From Phaeospirillum sp. (GTDB lineage: Bacteria; Pseudomonadota; Alphaproteobacteria; Rhodospirillales; Magnetospirillaceae), in NCBI GenBank assembly GCA_030824585.1, contig JAVBXM010000029.1:1-40323 (forward strand): DNA of 40,323 nt, written 5' to 3'. A program made the position numbers and the translations under genes. Each line of letters starts with the position of its first letter. Position 1 is the first letter of the stretch. Shown piece after piece: positions 25,198 to 33,170 of the stretch. The notes below the pieces were generated by a model that saw nothing but the letters and a program-made list of their open reading frames with translations, was not told the DNA's origin and did no database searches.

Positions 25198-26268
25198 TCA
25201 CACGGCGTAGCGTTCGACCGCCGCCTCGTTCCAGCGCATTCCCGTGCCCGGCAGGTCGGGGATGACGGCGCAGCCCGCCTCGAAGCGCAGGGGCTGCTCC
25301 AGGATGGGGGCGGCCAGGTCCATGCGCTCCAGCAGATGGGCGGTGGGCGTGACCGCCATGAGGTGGCAGCTCACCTCCTGGAAGATGTGGCTGGACATGG
25401 GGATGCCCCGGCTGTGCGCCAGGGCGGCGGCACGCAGCCAGCCGGTGACGCCGCCGATCTTCATGGCGTCGGGCATGGCGAGGGCGGTGGCGCCGGCATC
25501 CAGCGCCTTGGTCATCTCGTCGATGCCGAACCAGTTCTCCCCCATCTGCACCGGCAGGGCCAGGGCGGCGCGGATGCGGGCATGGCCCTGATAGTCCTCC
25601 TGCCGGGTGGGCTCCTCGATCCAGGCGACGCCTTCGCCCTCCAGGGCCTTGCCGCGCCGGATCGCCTCGGAGACGCTCAGGGACTGGTTGTAGTCCACCA
25701 GAATCTGGATGCCGTCGCCGATTGCGGCGCGGATCGCCCGGACCATCCGGATGTCCTCGGCCAGGGTGGCATGGCCGATCTTGGTCTTGAGGGCGGCAAA
25801 GCCCTGCCCGGCGGCCTTTGCCGCCCGCTCCACCGCCAGGGCCTCGCCATCCATGGAATGGCTGTCATAGGCTGGGATGGGACGGCGGACGCCACCCAGC
25901 ATTTCCACCAGGGGGACGCCCAGCCGCTGGGCGGCGGCATCCCACAGCGCCATGTCGATGCCGGCCATGGCCATGCGGACCAGCCCGGTGGCCCCCAGCA
26001 GGCGGAAACGTCCCTCCAGCAGACGGTCGATCTCGGCCGGCGCCGCCGGGCATCCCGCCAGGGCCGCTCCCAGCGAGGTCAGCAATTCCCGCGTCGCCGC
26101 CAGGGCCAGGGGAGTGTAGGTGAAGACGTAGGAACGGCCGACCAGGCCGGCGTCGGTGCCGATGTCGATCAGCACCAGGGGGGCGGTGGCGACGGTGCCG
26201 ACGCTGGTGCGCACCGGATGTTCCAGCGGAACGTTGACCGCCCGCGCGTTCAGGGAGGTGATGATCAT
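25198..26268 (-). CDS. mdlA: Mandelate racemase
   Basis: A 356-residue enolase-superfamily enzyme that matches Pseudomonas putida mandelate racemase from end to end (for example TAPLVLIDI, AYDSHSMDGE, TPTAHLLERMDLA). Active-site residues are all present: Lys161 and Lys163 (LKTKIG), metal ligands Asp192 (VDYNQS), Glu218 (WIEEP) and Glu244 (MGENW), Asp267 (MPDAMKIGG), His294 (SSHIFQE) and Glu314. It interconverts R- and S-mandelate so that the S-specific dehydrogenase next to it can use both. ATG 26268 overlaps the mdlB stop (ATGA). The open frame extends further upstream but that part is a shadow of mdlB. Confidence 0.93.
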   Translation of the reverse strand: MIITSLNARAVNVPLEHPVRTSVGTVATAPLVLIDIGTDAGLVGRSYVFTYTPLALAATRELLTSLGAALAGCPAAPAEIDRLLEGRFRLLGATGLVRMAMAGIDMALWDAAAQRLGVPLVEMLGGVRRPIPAYDSHSMDGEALAVERAAKAAGQGFAALKTKIGHATLAEDIRMVRAIRAAIGDGIQILVDYNQSLSVSEAIRRGKALEGEGVAWIEEPTRQEDYQGHARIRAALALPVQMGENWFGIDEMTKALDAGATALAMPDAMKIGGVTGWLRAAALAHSRGIPMSSHIFQEVSCHLMAVTPTAHLLERMDLAAPILEQPLRFEAGCAVIPDLPGTGMRWNEAAVERYAV

Positions 26269-27401
26269 GATGGACGAACCAGATGGTGGGGGCCGATATC
26301 GCCGATCGTGGCGGCGCCGATCAGGGTCATGGTGGTCTCGATCTCGGTGACGAAGGTTTCCAGCACCGTCCGCACTCCCCGTTCGCCGCCCGCCGCCAGG
26401 CCATAGAGGATGGGACGGCCGAGCAGGACGCCGCTGGCGCCCAGGGCCAGCGCCTTGACCACGTCGCTGCCCCGGCGGAAGCCGCTGTCCACCAGCACCG
26501 GCAGGCGTCCGGCGATGGCGGCGGCCATGGCCGGCAGGATGGAAATGGTCGACGGCGCCGCGTCCAGTTGCCGGCCGCCGTGGTTGGAGACGATGATGCC
26601 GTCGGCCCCGGCATGGACCGCCCGGACCGCGTCCTCGGGGTGCAGCAATCCCTTGATGACGATGGGGCCCGGCCAGCGGGCGCGCAGCCAGGCCATGTCC
26701 TCCCAGGCCAGGCGGCGATCCATGGCGCGGCTGAGCAGGGCGGCCTGCAATGCCGGCGATTGCCGCGTATCCTCGTCGCGGCCGAGATTGGCGAAGCGGG
26801 GCGCGCCCGACCGGGCCATGCCGGCCAGCCAGCCCGGATGGCGGCAGATGTCGAGAAGCGTGGCGAGCGACGGCCGGAAGGGCAGGCGAAAGCCGTTGCG
26901 CCGGTCGCGCTCGCGGTTGCCGCCCATGGGCACGTCCACGGTGACCACCAGGGCGGTGAACCCGGCGGCCTGGGCCCGCTCCAGCATCTGCTCGGCGATG
27001 GAGCGGTCGGTCATGACGTAGAGCTGGAACCACCGCTCGCCCCGGCCGTCCCCGCCGATCCGCTCCAGCCGGACATTGGAGGCGGAGGACAGGCAGAACG
27101 GCACTCCGGCGGCGGCGGCGGCCCGCGCCACCAGCCGGTCGCCCTCGGGGCGCAGCAGGCCGTTGAAGCCGGTGGGGGCGACGGCGACGGGAACCCGCCA
27201 CCGCCGTCCGAACAGGGTGACGGAGGAATCGATGTCCGACACGTCCCGCAGGCAGGTGGGGGCCAGGGCGACCCCCTCCATGTCGGCGCGGTTGCGGCGC
27301 AGGCAGCTTTCGTCGTCGGCGCCGCCGTCCAGATAGTCGAAGACGAAGCGGGGCAGGCGCCGCCGGGCTCCCCGGCGGTGATCCTCCACGTTGACCAGCA
27401 T
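26265..27401 (-). CDS. mdlB: (S)-mandelate dehydrogenase, FMN-dependent
   Basis: A 378-residue alpha-hydroxyacid dehydrogenase of the glycolate oxidase / lactate dehydrogenase family, closest to P. putida MdlB. Visible features: N-terminal NVEDHRRGARRRLPRFVFDYLDGGADDE, split here as NVEDHRRGA and FVFDYLDGGADDE; APTGFNGLLRPEGD; the catalytic histidine in SNHGGRQLD near residue 255; and the FMN phosphate site DSGFRRGSDVVKAL. It oxidises S-mandelate to benzoylformate (phenylglyoxylate), passing electrons to the membrane. A membrane-binding segment of about 40 residues lies in the middle. It is 10 bases downstream of the binding-protein gene and coupled to mdlA. Another aromatic 2-hydroxyacid is possible. 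Confidence 0.9.
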   Translation of the reverse strand: MLVNVEDHRRGARRRLPRFVFDYLDGGADDESCLRRNRADMEGVALAPTCLRDVSDIDSSVTLFGRRWRVPVAVAPTGFNGLLRPEGDRLVARAAAAAGVPFCLSSASNVRLERIGGDGRGERWFQLYVMTDRSIAEQMLERAQAAGFTALVVTVDVPMGGNRERDRRNGFRLPFRPSLATLLDICRHPGWLAGMARSGAPRFANLGRDEDTRQSPALQAALLSRAMDRRLAWEDMAWLRARWPGPIVIKGLLHPEDAVRAVHAGADGIIVSNHGGRQLDAAPSTISILPAMAAAIAGRLPVLVDSGFRRGSDVVKALALGASGVLLGRPILYGLAAGGERGVRTVLETFVTEIETTMTLIGAATIGDIGPHHLVRPS

Positions 27402-27411
27402 GGCGGCCGCC

Positions 27412-28569
27412 CTACTGGATTTCGGCGAAGCCGCCGTTGCGGATTTCCACCATGCGGAACGACTGGCTGCCCAGCCCCATGTGGTCGGCGGCGGTCATGT
27501 TGTAGATGCCGCTGACCCCGACGAAGCCGGTGGTCTGTTCCAGGGCGGCGCGCACCTTCTCCTTGTCGGTGCCGCCGGTCGCCTTGATGGCCTCCACCAC
27601 CATGCGCAGGGCGTCGAAGGCATAGCCGCCGAAGGTGGAGACGTCGATCTTGTAGCGGGCCTCGAACTCCCGCTTGTATTCGACGCTGACCGCCCGCTGG
27701 GGGTCGGAGGCGGGCAGGGATTCGGCGATCAGCAGGGCCGGCGACGGCATGCGGATGCCCTCGGCGGCCTTGCCGGTCAGCTTGGCGAATTCCATGGAGG
27801 CCTGGCCGTGGGACATGTAGAGCGGAATTCCCAGGCTGAGCTGGGCGTGGTTGCGGGCGATCACCGCCGGCGCCTGGCCGGTGCCGAACACGAAGATGGC
27901 CTTGGCGCCCGACAGCTTCGCCTTGGTCAATTGCGGCGTCATGTCGGTGTCCTTGTCGCCGTAGGACAGGTCCTCGATCACGGGAATGCCCATGGACGCC
28001 GCCATCTTCAGGGTCTCGTCATGCCCCGACTTGCCGAAGCCGCCGGTGTCGGACAGCAGGGCGAAATTGGTGATGCCCCGCTTCTTCATGTCCTCCAGGA
28101 CCTTCTGCGCCGCCATGCGGTCGGAGTGGGGCATCTTGAAGACGTAGGGCTTGACCGGCTCGACGATCACCGAGGCCGCCGCCAGCGACACCATGGGCAT
28201 CCCGGCGGATTCCGCCTGGGGCACCATGCCCATGGTCGAGCCGGTGGTCGAGGCGCCGATCACCACGTCCACCTTGTCCTGCTGGATCAGCCGCCGGATC
28301 ATGGTATTGGCCTTGGCGGTGTCGCTGGCGTCGTCATAGGGGATCAGTTCCAGCTTGCGGCCGAGGACGCCGCCCGCCGCGTTGATCTTGTCGACCAGGA
28401 GTTCCAGCGTCTTCTGCTCGGGGTCGCCGAGGAAGCTGGCGGGGCCGGTGGCCGATACCACCGATCCGATGCGGATCGGCTCGGCGGCCGGGGCCGGCGC
28501 CGAGGCCAGCCCGAGGCCGAGAGCCAAAAGGACCATCAGATGACGCGACAGCGGAGCGTTGCTTCCCAT
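27412..28569 (-). CDS. Branched-chain/aromatic-type ABC transporter periplasmic binding protein
   Basis: A 385-residue periplasmic binding protein of the LivJ-like (Peripla_BP_6) class. A Sec signal peptide is clear: hydrophobic MVLLALGLGLASAPAPAAE with a likely cut after APA. The mature part starts IRIGSVVSATGPASFLGDPEQ and continues with the family pattern GVLGRKLELIPYDD and DVVIGAST. Members near aromatic pathways bind benzoate-like acids; mandelate or benzoylformate is the likely ligand from context. No permease or ATPase gene is in the window, so partner subunits must be elsewhere. ATG 28569 has AGGAAGG 8 bases upstream; an upstream in-frame ATG at 28617 would spoil the signal peptide. 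First gene of the mdl operon. Confidence 0.88.
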   Translation of the reverse strand: MGSNAPLSRHLMVLLALGLGLASAPAPAAEPIRIGSVVSATGPASFLGDPEQKTLELLVDKINAAGGVLGRKLELIPYDDASDTAKANTMIRRLIQQDKVDVVIGASTTGSTMGMVPQAESAGMPMVSLAAASVIVEPVKPYVFKMPHSDRMAAQKVLEDMKKRGITNFALLSDTGGFGKSGHDETLKMAASMGIPVIEDLSYGDKDTDMTPQLTKAKLSGAKAIFVFGTGQAPAVIARNHAQLSLGIPLYMSHGQASMEFAKLTGKAAEGIRMPSPALLIAESLPASDPQRAVSVEYKREFEARYKIDVSTFGGYAFDALRMVVEAIKATGGTDKEKVRAALEQTTGFVGVSGIYNMTAADHMGLGSQSFRMVEIRNGGFAEIQ

Positions 28570-28642
28570 GACGTTGACCTTCCTATCGTGCGTGAATGCT
28601 GTTGGCTTGGCGGCCATTTTGGTTAAGGTAGGCAGATCGACG

Positions 28643-28680
28643 GAATTTTCCTATCAGAAAATTTTCGCATCGGAAAATTT
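28643..28680. promoter_or_regulatory. Double-dyad operator between the mdl operon and its regulator
   Basis: Two overlapping palindromes with a 16-base repeat unit: TTTTC-N6-GAAAA at 46-61 and again at 62-77 of 28600 (28646-28661 and 28662-28677). The outer arms extend to AAATTTTC / GAAAATTT. The array ends 6 bases before the XRE-cupin start and about 74 bases before the binding-protein start. It is probably bound by two dimers of the XRE-cupin protein, blocking its own translation start region and the mdl promoter. Confidence 0.65.
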
Positions 28681-28686
28681 GGACCT

Positions 28687-29280
28687 ATGACCTCGAGCGA
28701 AGCCGATACCCCCGTACCCCTGAGCGAGATGGGATCGCGCCTCAGAGCCCATCGCCTGGCGCGCGGCTGGACCCTCAAGGCGGTGGCCGAGGCCAGCGGA
28801 TTGGCCATCTCCACCGTCTCCAAGGTGGAGCGGGGGCAGATGTCGCCCACCTACGACAAGCTGCTGCAGTTGAGCCGGGGCCTCGGCATCGACATTTCCG
28901 AGATGTTCGGGTCCGAGCCGGACGGGACCGTTCCCCTGCGCTCGGCGGTGACCCGGCGGGACCAGGCCCACCGGGTGACGACGCCCAATTACGATTACGG
29001 CTATCTGGCGGCGACCCTGGCGGGCAAGAGCATGGTGCCCGCCGTCGCCTGGGTGCGGGCCCGTTCCCTCAAGGAATTCGGCCCCCTGCTGCGCCATGCC
29101 GGCGAGGAGTTCCTGTTCGTCCTGTCCGGGATGGTCGAGGTCCATCTGGACGACCACGAGGCGGTGCTGCTGCGCCAGGGGGAAAGCATCTATTTCGACG
29201 CGGCCCAGGGTCACGCCTTCCTGTCGGTGGGCGACGGCGACGCCGAGATCCTGGTGGTACTGTCCGGCGACGACCGCTAG
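28687..29280 (+). CDS. XRE-cupin transcriptional regulator
   Basis: A 197-residue regulator with an N-terminal lambda-Cro/XRE helix-turn-helix (about residues 14-70; TLKAVAEASGLAISTVSKVERGQ) and a C-terminal cupin effector domain (about 110-192; EEFLFVLSGMVEVHLDDHEAVLLRQGESIYFDA, quoted here in two motifs EEFLFVLSG and LRQGESIYFDA). Such proteins sense small metabolites. It is divergent from the mdlA/mdlB operon across a double operator, so it is the probable repressor/sensor for mandelate or a breakdown product. Its TAG stop (29278-29280) lies within the CTAG target of an inserted IS481 element, so the ORF remains intact; whether the protein originally ended here cannot be told. Confidence 0.88.
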   Translation: MTSSEADTPVPLSEMGSRLRAHRLARGWTLKAVAEASGLAISTVSKVERGQMSPTYDKLLQLSRGLGIDISEMFGSEPDGTVPLRSAVTRRDQAHRVTTPNYDYGYLAATLAGKSMVPAVAWVRARSLKEFGPLLRHAGEEFLFVLSGMVEVHLDDHEAVLLRQGESIYFDAAQGHAFLSVGDGDAEILVVLSGDDR

Positions 29281-30242
29281 GTGTTTAGTCCCGGCATTTG
29301 ATGGATCGGATCGAGCCTGAATCGTTCGGGGTCGGCTGTCCAGATTTTGCAGATGTATTCGTAGGGCGTCAGACCCTTGAGGGTCTTCAGGCGTCGGCCG
29401 AAATTATAGGCGTTTACAAAGTTTCCGAGGTGAGCTTCGAACTGCTGGTGGTTGTCGTAGTGGTAGCGTTTGACGGTGGCCTCCTTGATGGTCCGGTTCA
29501 TGCGTTCGACCTGACCGTTGGTCCAAGGGTGCTTGATCTTCGTCAGCCGGTGCTCGATGCCGTTCTCGCTGCAGCGCATGTCGAACATGTGCGTTACGTA
29601 CCGAGCCGTGGGGCCATCGGCGTAACGCGGCGGAAAGGTGAATTGAATTCCGTTGTCGGTCAGGACCGTGTGAATTTTGTAGGGAACGGCCTCGATCAGC
29701 GCGACGAGGAAGGCCGATGCCGATGTCCGACCGGTTTTCCTGACCAGTTGCACGAAGGCGAATTTGCTCGTGCGATCTATGGCGACATAGAGATAGAGCT
29801 TGCCCTCGGCGGTGCGCACCTCGGCGATGTCGATGTGAAAATAGCCGATGGGATAGGTTTTGAACTTCTTCTTGGCAGGCTTGTCGCCTTCCACCTCCGG
29901 CAACCGGCTGATGCCGTGGCGGCGCAGGCAACGATGCAGAGACGATCGGGTCAGGTGCGGGATGGTCGCCTGCAAGGCATATAGGCAGTCATCCAGAGGC
30001 AGCAGCGTATGGCGGCGGAAGGCCACGATGATGGCTTCCTCCTCGACGGTCAGGACCGTCGATTTCGCCTCTTTCGGCCCGGTCGGCAGATCAGAGACCG
30101 AACCGCGCGTCTTCCACTTGGCGACGGTCTTCGGGTTGATCCCATAATGCTTGGCAAGGGATCTCAGGCTCTCTTGACTATCTTGTATTGCTCGACGGAT
30201 TGCCTCTGTCGTGGTGGCGCAGCCGTGTAGAACCTGGCCCAT
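29277..30242 (-). CDS. IS481-family DDE transposase
   Basis: A 321-residue integrase-type transposase. An N-terminal HTH (SLRSLAKHYGINPKTVAKWKTRG) precedes the DDE core: first Asp in YFHIDIAEVRT, second Asp in VLTDNGIQF, Glu in NGQVERMNRTIKE. ATG 30242 has GGAGG just upstream; an in-frame ATG 15 bases further upstream is less well placed. The gene has no stop codon of its own inside the element: the TAG at 29277-29279 is supplied by the duplicated CTAG target. It looks full length and possibly active. Confidence 0.92.
   Translation of the reverse strand: MGQVLHGCATTTEAIRRAIQDSQESLRSLAKHYGINPKTVAKWKTRGSVSDLPTGPKEAKSTVLTVEEEAIIVAFRRHTLLPLDDCLYALQATIPHLTRSSLHRCLRRHGISRLPEVEGDKPAKKKFKTYPIGYFHIDIAEVRTAEGKLYLYVAIDRTSKFAFVQLVRKTGRTSASAFLVALIEAVPYKIHTVLTDNGIQFTFPPRYADGPTARYVTHMFDMRCSENGIEHRLTKIKHPWTNGQVERMNRTIKEATVKRYHYDNHQQFEAHLGNFVNAYNFGRRLKTLKGLTPYEYICKIWTADPERFRLDPIHQMPGLNT
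29281..29304 (+). repeat. IS481 left terminal inverted repeat
   Basis: Begins GTGTTTAGTCCC and ends TTTGATGG; pairs with the repeat at 30276-30299 with four mismatches. Confidence 0.85.
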
Positions 30243-30275
30243 AGTGCCTCCTTCCATTCCGGGGAAAAGATTGCA

Positions 30276-30299
30276 CCATCAAAGCCTGGGACCAAACAC
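30276..30299 (-). repeat. IS481 right terminal inverted repeat
   Basis: Read on the minus strand it begins GTGTTTGGTCCC and ends TTTGATGG. The next bases (30300-30303) are the second CTAG target copy. Confidence 0.85.
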
Positions 30300-30690
30300 C
30301 TAGGCTCTGGACTCATAGTTCTGCATCCACAGACGAGCCGAAGAGAGCATGACATCGGCAAGGAAATTCCTGGCCGATTTGTCGAAGCGCGTTGCAACCC
30401 GCCTGAAATACTTGAGCTTATTAAGGAAGTGCTCGACAAAATTGCGCTATCGGTAAAGGCTATATCGATAGAGCGCTGGGCCTTGCGGTCGCGCGGCGTG
30501 GGGATGTGCGCGCAGCCGCCATTGGCTTTAACCAAATCGACCAAGGCGTAGCCTTGGTCGCCGACAAAGGCCTGAGCCGTCGGCAACCCCACTGGCGTTG
30601 CCGCCTTGTCCGAGGCTTGGCCCAGCGTCAGCAGCAATTTCACCGGCAACCCACGCTCGTCCACGACGGCATGGATTTGAACACCTAAAC
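30300..30690 (-). pseudogene. Decayed IS5-family transposase (C-terminal part)
   Basis: On the minus strand the frame reads IHAVVDERGLPVKLLLTLGQASDKAATP, quoted in parts as AVVDERGLPVKL and GDQGYALVDLVKANGG, then IPTPRDRKAQRSIDIAF, a typical IS5-type DDE transposase. At about 30455 the reading shifts by one base. The correct continuation in the other frame is RNFVEHFLNKLKYFRRVATR, then ARNFLADVMLSSARLWMQNYESRA and a TAG stop at 30300-30302. Just before RNF there is also a TAG where YRQRN is expected (CAG to TAG). So a frameshift and a nonsense change disable it, and the N-terminal half is missing. No terminal repeat of this element is seen. Confidence 0.8.
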
Positions 30691-30814
30691 ACCAGACGAG
30701 CCTCTGTTATCCTTCATCAAAATCAAGGCAAGGACACTGATTGCGGTGGTAGCGCCCATTGCCGCCAACTGGCATTGAGGAGGCAGAGGACCCAGTTATA
30801 TCGAATCCTCTTTT

Positions 30815-32434
30815 TCAACCGTCGGCGTCAGGCATCTGGCAGGGCGTGTCCTCGCCCACCTGGATGCGGAGCGGAGGGGTCGCTCCTGGAGCAGTATAGG
30901 CCAGCCACCCGTCTTCTCGTACCTGGGCATGACCGAACATGCCGAAATTGCCTCGCCAACGCTCTCCCAGGCCGACCAAACGGCCTTGGGCATCTACGAT
31001 GCGTAGGGGAAGGCGTCCGGTTGGAACGCCGCCATGGCCCAGCAGCCGCAAGCCGCCATCAGGCAGCGCTTCGGCTCGGTCGATGCCGCCGGCACAGATC
31101 GGAAGCCCTCTGGGGATGTCTGGATTGGCACCGAGGCTCCGGGCCGCATCAGTATCGAAGGGAGAGAGGCCGCGAGCCCGCATCAGCGGGCGAAGGCGTC
31201 CCATATCATCCGTATAGGCCCGCCGAGTCTCTATGGCCGGGTCGGAGACCCCGACCGTGAGGGCGATTCGCGTTGCCGCCACGATCTCGGCTTGGGTAAT
31301 GGCCCGAAGGCCGAAGGGAACCTGAAGGAACAAGAGCAGCAGTGCCAAGCCGGCCAACGGCCAACCGCCGGCGCGAGGGACCGCCCTTACTGTCAGGACC
31401 ACCAACGCGGCCCAAAACAACGAGACGATGAGATCGTAACGCGACAATACCGGCCCAGGCTCCACGGCGTCGCGCAGGCTGACGCTTCCGCCCCAGATCA
31501 GGGCCAAGGCCAGGATACCCGGCCACAGGGCTGCTTTAGTCCAAGAACGCCCGCCCCGCAAAAATACAAGCCAAGCCCAGACGGCCAAAGTGACTCCGGA
31601 CAGCCCCAGGGCGGTAGCGGCGGGTTCCGCCGCCGCCGCCAGGGGCGAGCCGCCCAGGATACGGGCCAAAGGAGCACCAAAAAAGCGCCCGAGAGCCAAT
31701 ACTACCGGAACCGGGTCTGACAACAGCAGGCGGAGGCCGCCACTGGGAGGTGGCAAATTTATGTGGGTGAAGAACAGGAGGGCCGCTATCGCTCCCGTCA
31801 CCACGACCCCCGCGAGCCGCGCCCAGCCGCCCCGCAGCACAATGACCACCACCACCACCACCGGCAGGCTCAGGAGCCCGATGACTCCCGACAGTGTCGC
31901 CGCCACGATCAGCAGCATGCCCAGGGCGAAGGCCCCGCGGCCAAAGCACGCCTGCCCGGTCAGGTGCAGCGCCAACACGCAGCCGGCAGTGGCCATGGAA
32001 ATCCATAGCTTTTGTGGCTCGGCTAGTACCTCTACATGAGTCGCCGACAAAGTGAAAGCGGCGACCACCGCCGCCAGGGGAAGGCGCAGGGAGGGCTCGA
32101 TAGCCTCGTCGCCGCCGATGGCCCGCACTCCGGCCCAGGCAATGGCCGCCAGCGAAATCAGGGCAGCGGCTTGCGACAGGATGAAGCGCCCACCCCATCC
32201 GGCCAACTCGTCGAGGACGAAGACGATTCGGGGAAGCAGCATCAAGTGGTATTCATTCTGCCTCCAGATGCCGCCGAAAGCCGGTCCTGAATTCCGCTCC
32301 GCCAGGAACACCCAGTAATCTCCGCTGGGCATGATGTGTCGTGCCGCCATGGAAAGCAGGATCGCCGCAACACAGGCCCCCAGGGAGCCCAGAATGGTAA
32401 CTCGCCGGGTCCAGGGCGATAGACGTAACACCAT
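30815..32434 (-). CDS. Polytopic membrane protein, GT-C-like; candidate arabinofuranosyltransferase
   Basis: A 539-residue protein with about 10-11 hydrophobic helices (to about residue 390) and a soluble C-terminal region of about 150 residues, probably periplasmic. The first loop has GDYWVFLAERNSG and, after it, RQNEYHLMLLPRIVF, a motif resembling the NEHR-LLPR pattern found in a family of bacterial membrane proteins of unknown role. The topology suits GT-C glycosyltransferases, which use polyprenyl-phosphate sugars on the outer face of the membrane. It is the last gene of an operon with DprE1/DprE2/UbiA homologues, one base after dprE2. Transfer of D-arabinofuranose to a surface glycan or protein is inferred from that context only. 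Confidence 0.6.
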   Translation of the reverse strand: MVLRLSPWTRRVTILGSLGACVAAILLSMAARHIMPSGDYWVFLAERNSGPAFGGIWRQNEYHLMLLPRIVFVLDELAGWGGRFILSQAAALISLAAIAWAGVRAIGGDEAIEPSLRLPLAAVVAAFTLSATHVEVLAEPQKLWISMATAGCVLALHLTGQACFGRGAFALGMLLIVAATLSGVIGLLSLPVVVVVVIVLRGGWARLAGVVVTGAIAALLFFTHINLPPPSGGLRLLLSDPVPVVLALGRFFGAPLARILGGSPLAAAAEPAATALGLSGVTLAVWAWLVFLRGGRSWTKAALWPGILALALIWGGSVSLRDAVEPGPVLSRYDLIVSLFWAALVVLTVRAVPRAGGWPLAGLALLLLFLQVPFGLRAITQAEIVAATRIALTVGVSDPAIETRRAYTDDMGRLRPLMRARGLSPFDTDAARSLGANPDIPRGLPICAGGIDRAEALPDGGLRLLGHGGVPTGRLPLRIVDAQGRLVGLGERWRGNFGMFGHAQVREDGWLAYTAPGATPPLRIQVGEDTPCQMPDADG

Positions 32435-32435
32435 A

Positions 32436-33170
32436 CTAGAGCTTCAACCGCTTGAAAATTCGTTCAGGAATAGCGCAGATGGCGGCCATGATCAACCACC
32501 AGAAGGTAGGGGCATAGGCTTCATCTGCTCCCTCGCGGGCCAGGGCGAGGCAGCGCCGCGCCACAGTCCGGGGTGAGGCCACCAGAAACATACCGGGGAC
32601 TCCCCAGGTCATGGTGGTATCGATGAAGCCCGGCTTGATGGTGGTGACGCTGACGCCTGAACGCAGCAAGCGTGCGCGAAAGCCCTGCAGGAAGGCGTGC
32701 AGCCCCGCCTTGGCCGAACCGTAGATATAATTGGACAGCCGCCCCCTGTCGCCGGCCACCGAGCCCAGCACCACCACTTTGCCTCTACCCTGACGCTCCA
32801 ACAGTGGAGCCAGATGCAGTAGGGCGGAGACCATTCCGGCGAAATTCACCGAGATCACACGGAGCGCCAGGGTGGGATCGGCTTCAGCCTCCGTCTGGGG
32901 CGGCATAAAACCAAAAGCTGCGAAGATATTGATGCAGCCCGCTCCCTTTAGGGCCTCGGCCAGTTTCCCATGCCGGACAGAGTCTTCGGCGTCGAAAGCC
33001 AGGGTGTGCGCTAGGCTGCCGTGGCGGATGCGAAGGTCGGCGGCCTGGCGCTCCAACTCGTCGCGGTCGCGCCCGGCCAGAATGACGCCGTCGCCACTTG
33101 CCGCCGCCTCTTGGGCGAAGGCGCGGGCGACGGAGGACGTCGCGCCCAGGATCAGCCAAGTTTCGCTCAT
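32436..33170 (-). CDS. dprE2: Decaprenylphosphoryl-2-keto-ribose reductase-like SDR
   Basis: A 244-residue short-chain dehydrogenase. The cofactor motif LILGATSSVARAFA, the NAD(P) residues in GRDRDELER, and catalytic YGSAK (in NYIYGSAKAG) are present, as is GVSVTTIKPGFIDTTMTWG, typical of DprE2. The C-terminus (WWLIMAAICAIPERIFKRL) is hydrophobic/basic and could attach to the membrane, as in DprE2. Together with DprE1 it epimerises polyprenyl-phosphoryl-ribose to polyprenyl-phosphoryl-D-arabinose. Start ATG 33170 (MSETWLIL) overlaps the dprE1 stop by 4 bases; an upstream in-frame ATG at 33215 lies inside dprE1. Confidence 0.82.
   Translation of the reverse strand: MSETWLILGATSSVARAFAQEAAASGDGVILAGRDRDELERQAADLRIRHGSLAHTLAFDAEDSVRHGKLAEALKGAGCINIFAAFGFMPPQTEAEADPTLALRVISVNFAGMVSALLHLAPLLERQGRGKVVVLGSVAGDRGRLSNYIYGSAKAGLHAFLQGFRARLLRSGVSVTTIKPGFIDTTMTWGVPGMFLVASPRTVARRCLALAREGADEAYAPTFWWLIMAAICAIPERIFKRLKL

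Larger units (their letters stand above)
29281..30299 (-). mobile_element. Complete IS481-family insertion sequence
   Basis: A 1019-base element. Terminal inverted repeats of 24 bases at 29281-29304 and 30276-30299 match at 20 positions; both begin GTGTTT and share TTTGATGG at the inner end. It is flanked by a 4-base direct duplication CTAG (29277-29280 and 30300-30303). CTAG is a known preferred target of IS481-type elements. It encodes one transposase on the minus strand. The matching target duplication suggests it moved in place as an intact unit. Confidence 0.88.

Noticed and set aside
30681-30692. Second IS481 end (GGTGTTTAG on the minus strand)
   Set aside because: Only nine bases agree with the IS481 terminus and the following bases do not continue the repeat.
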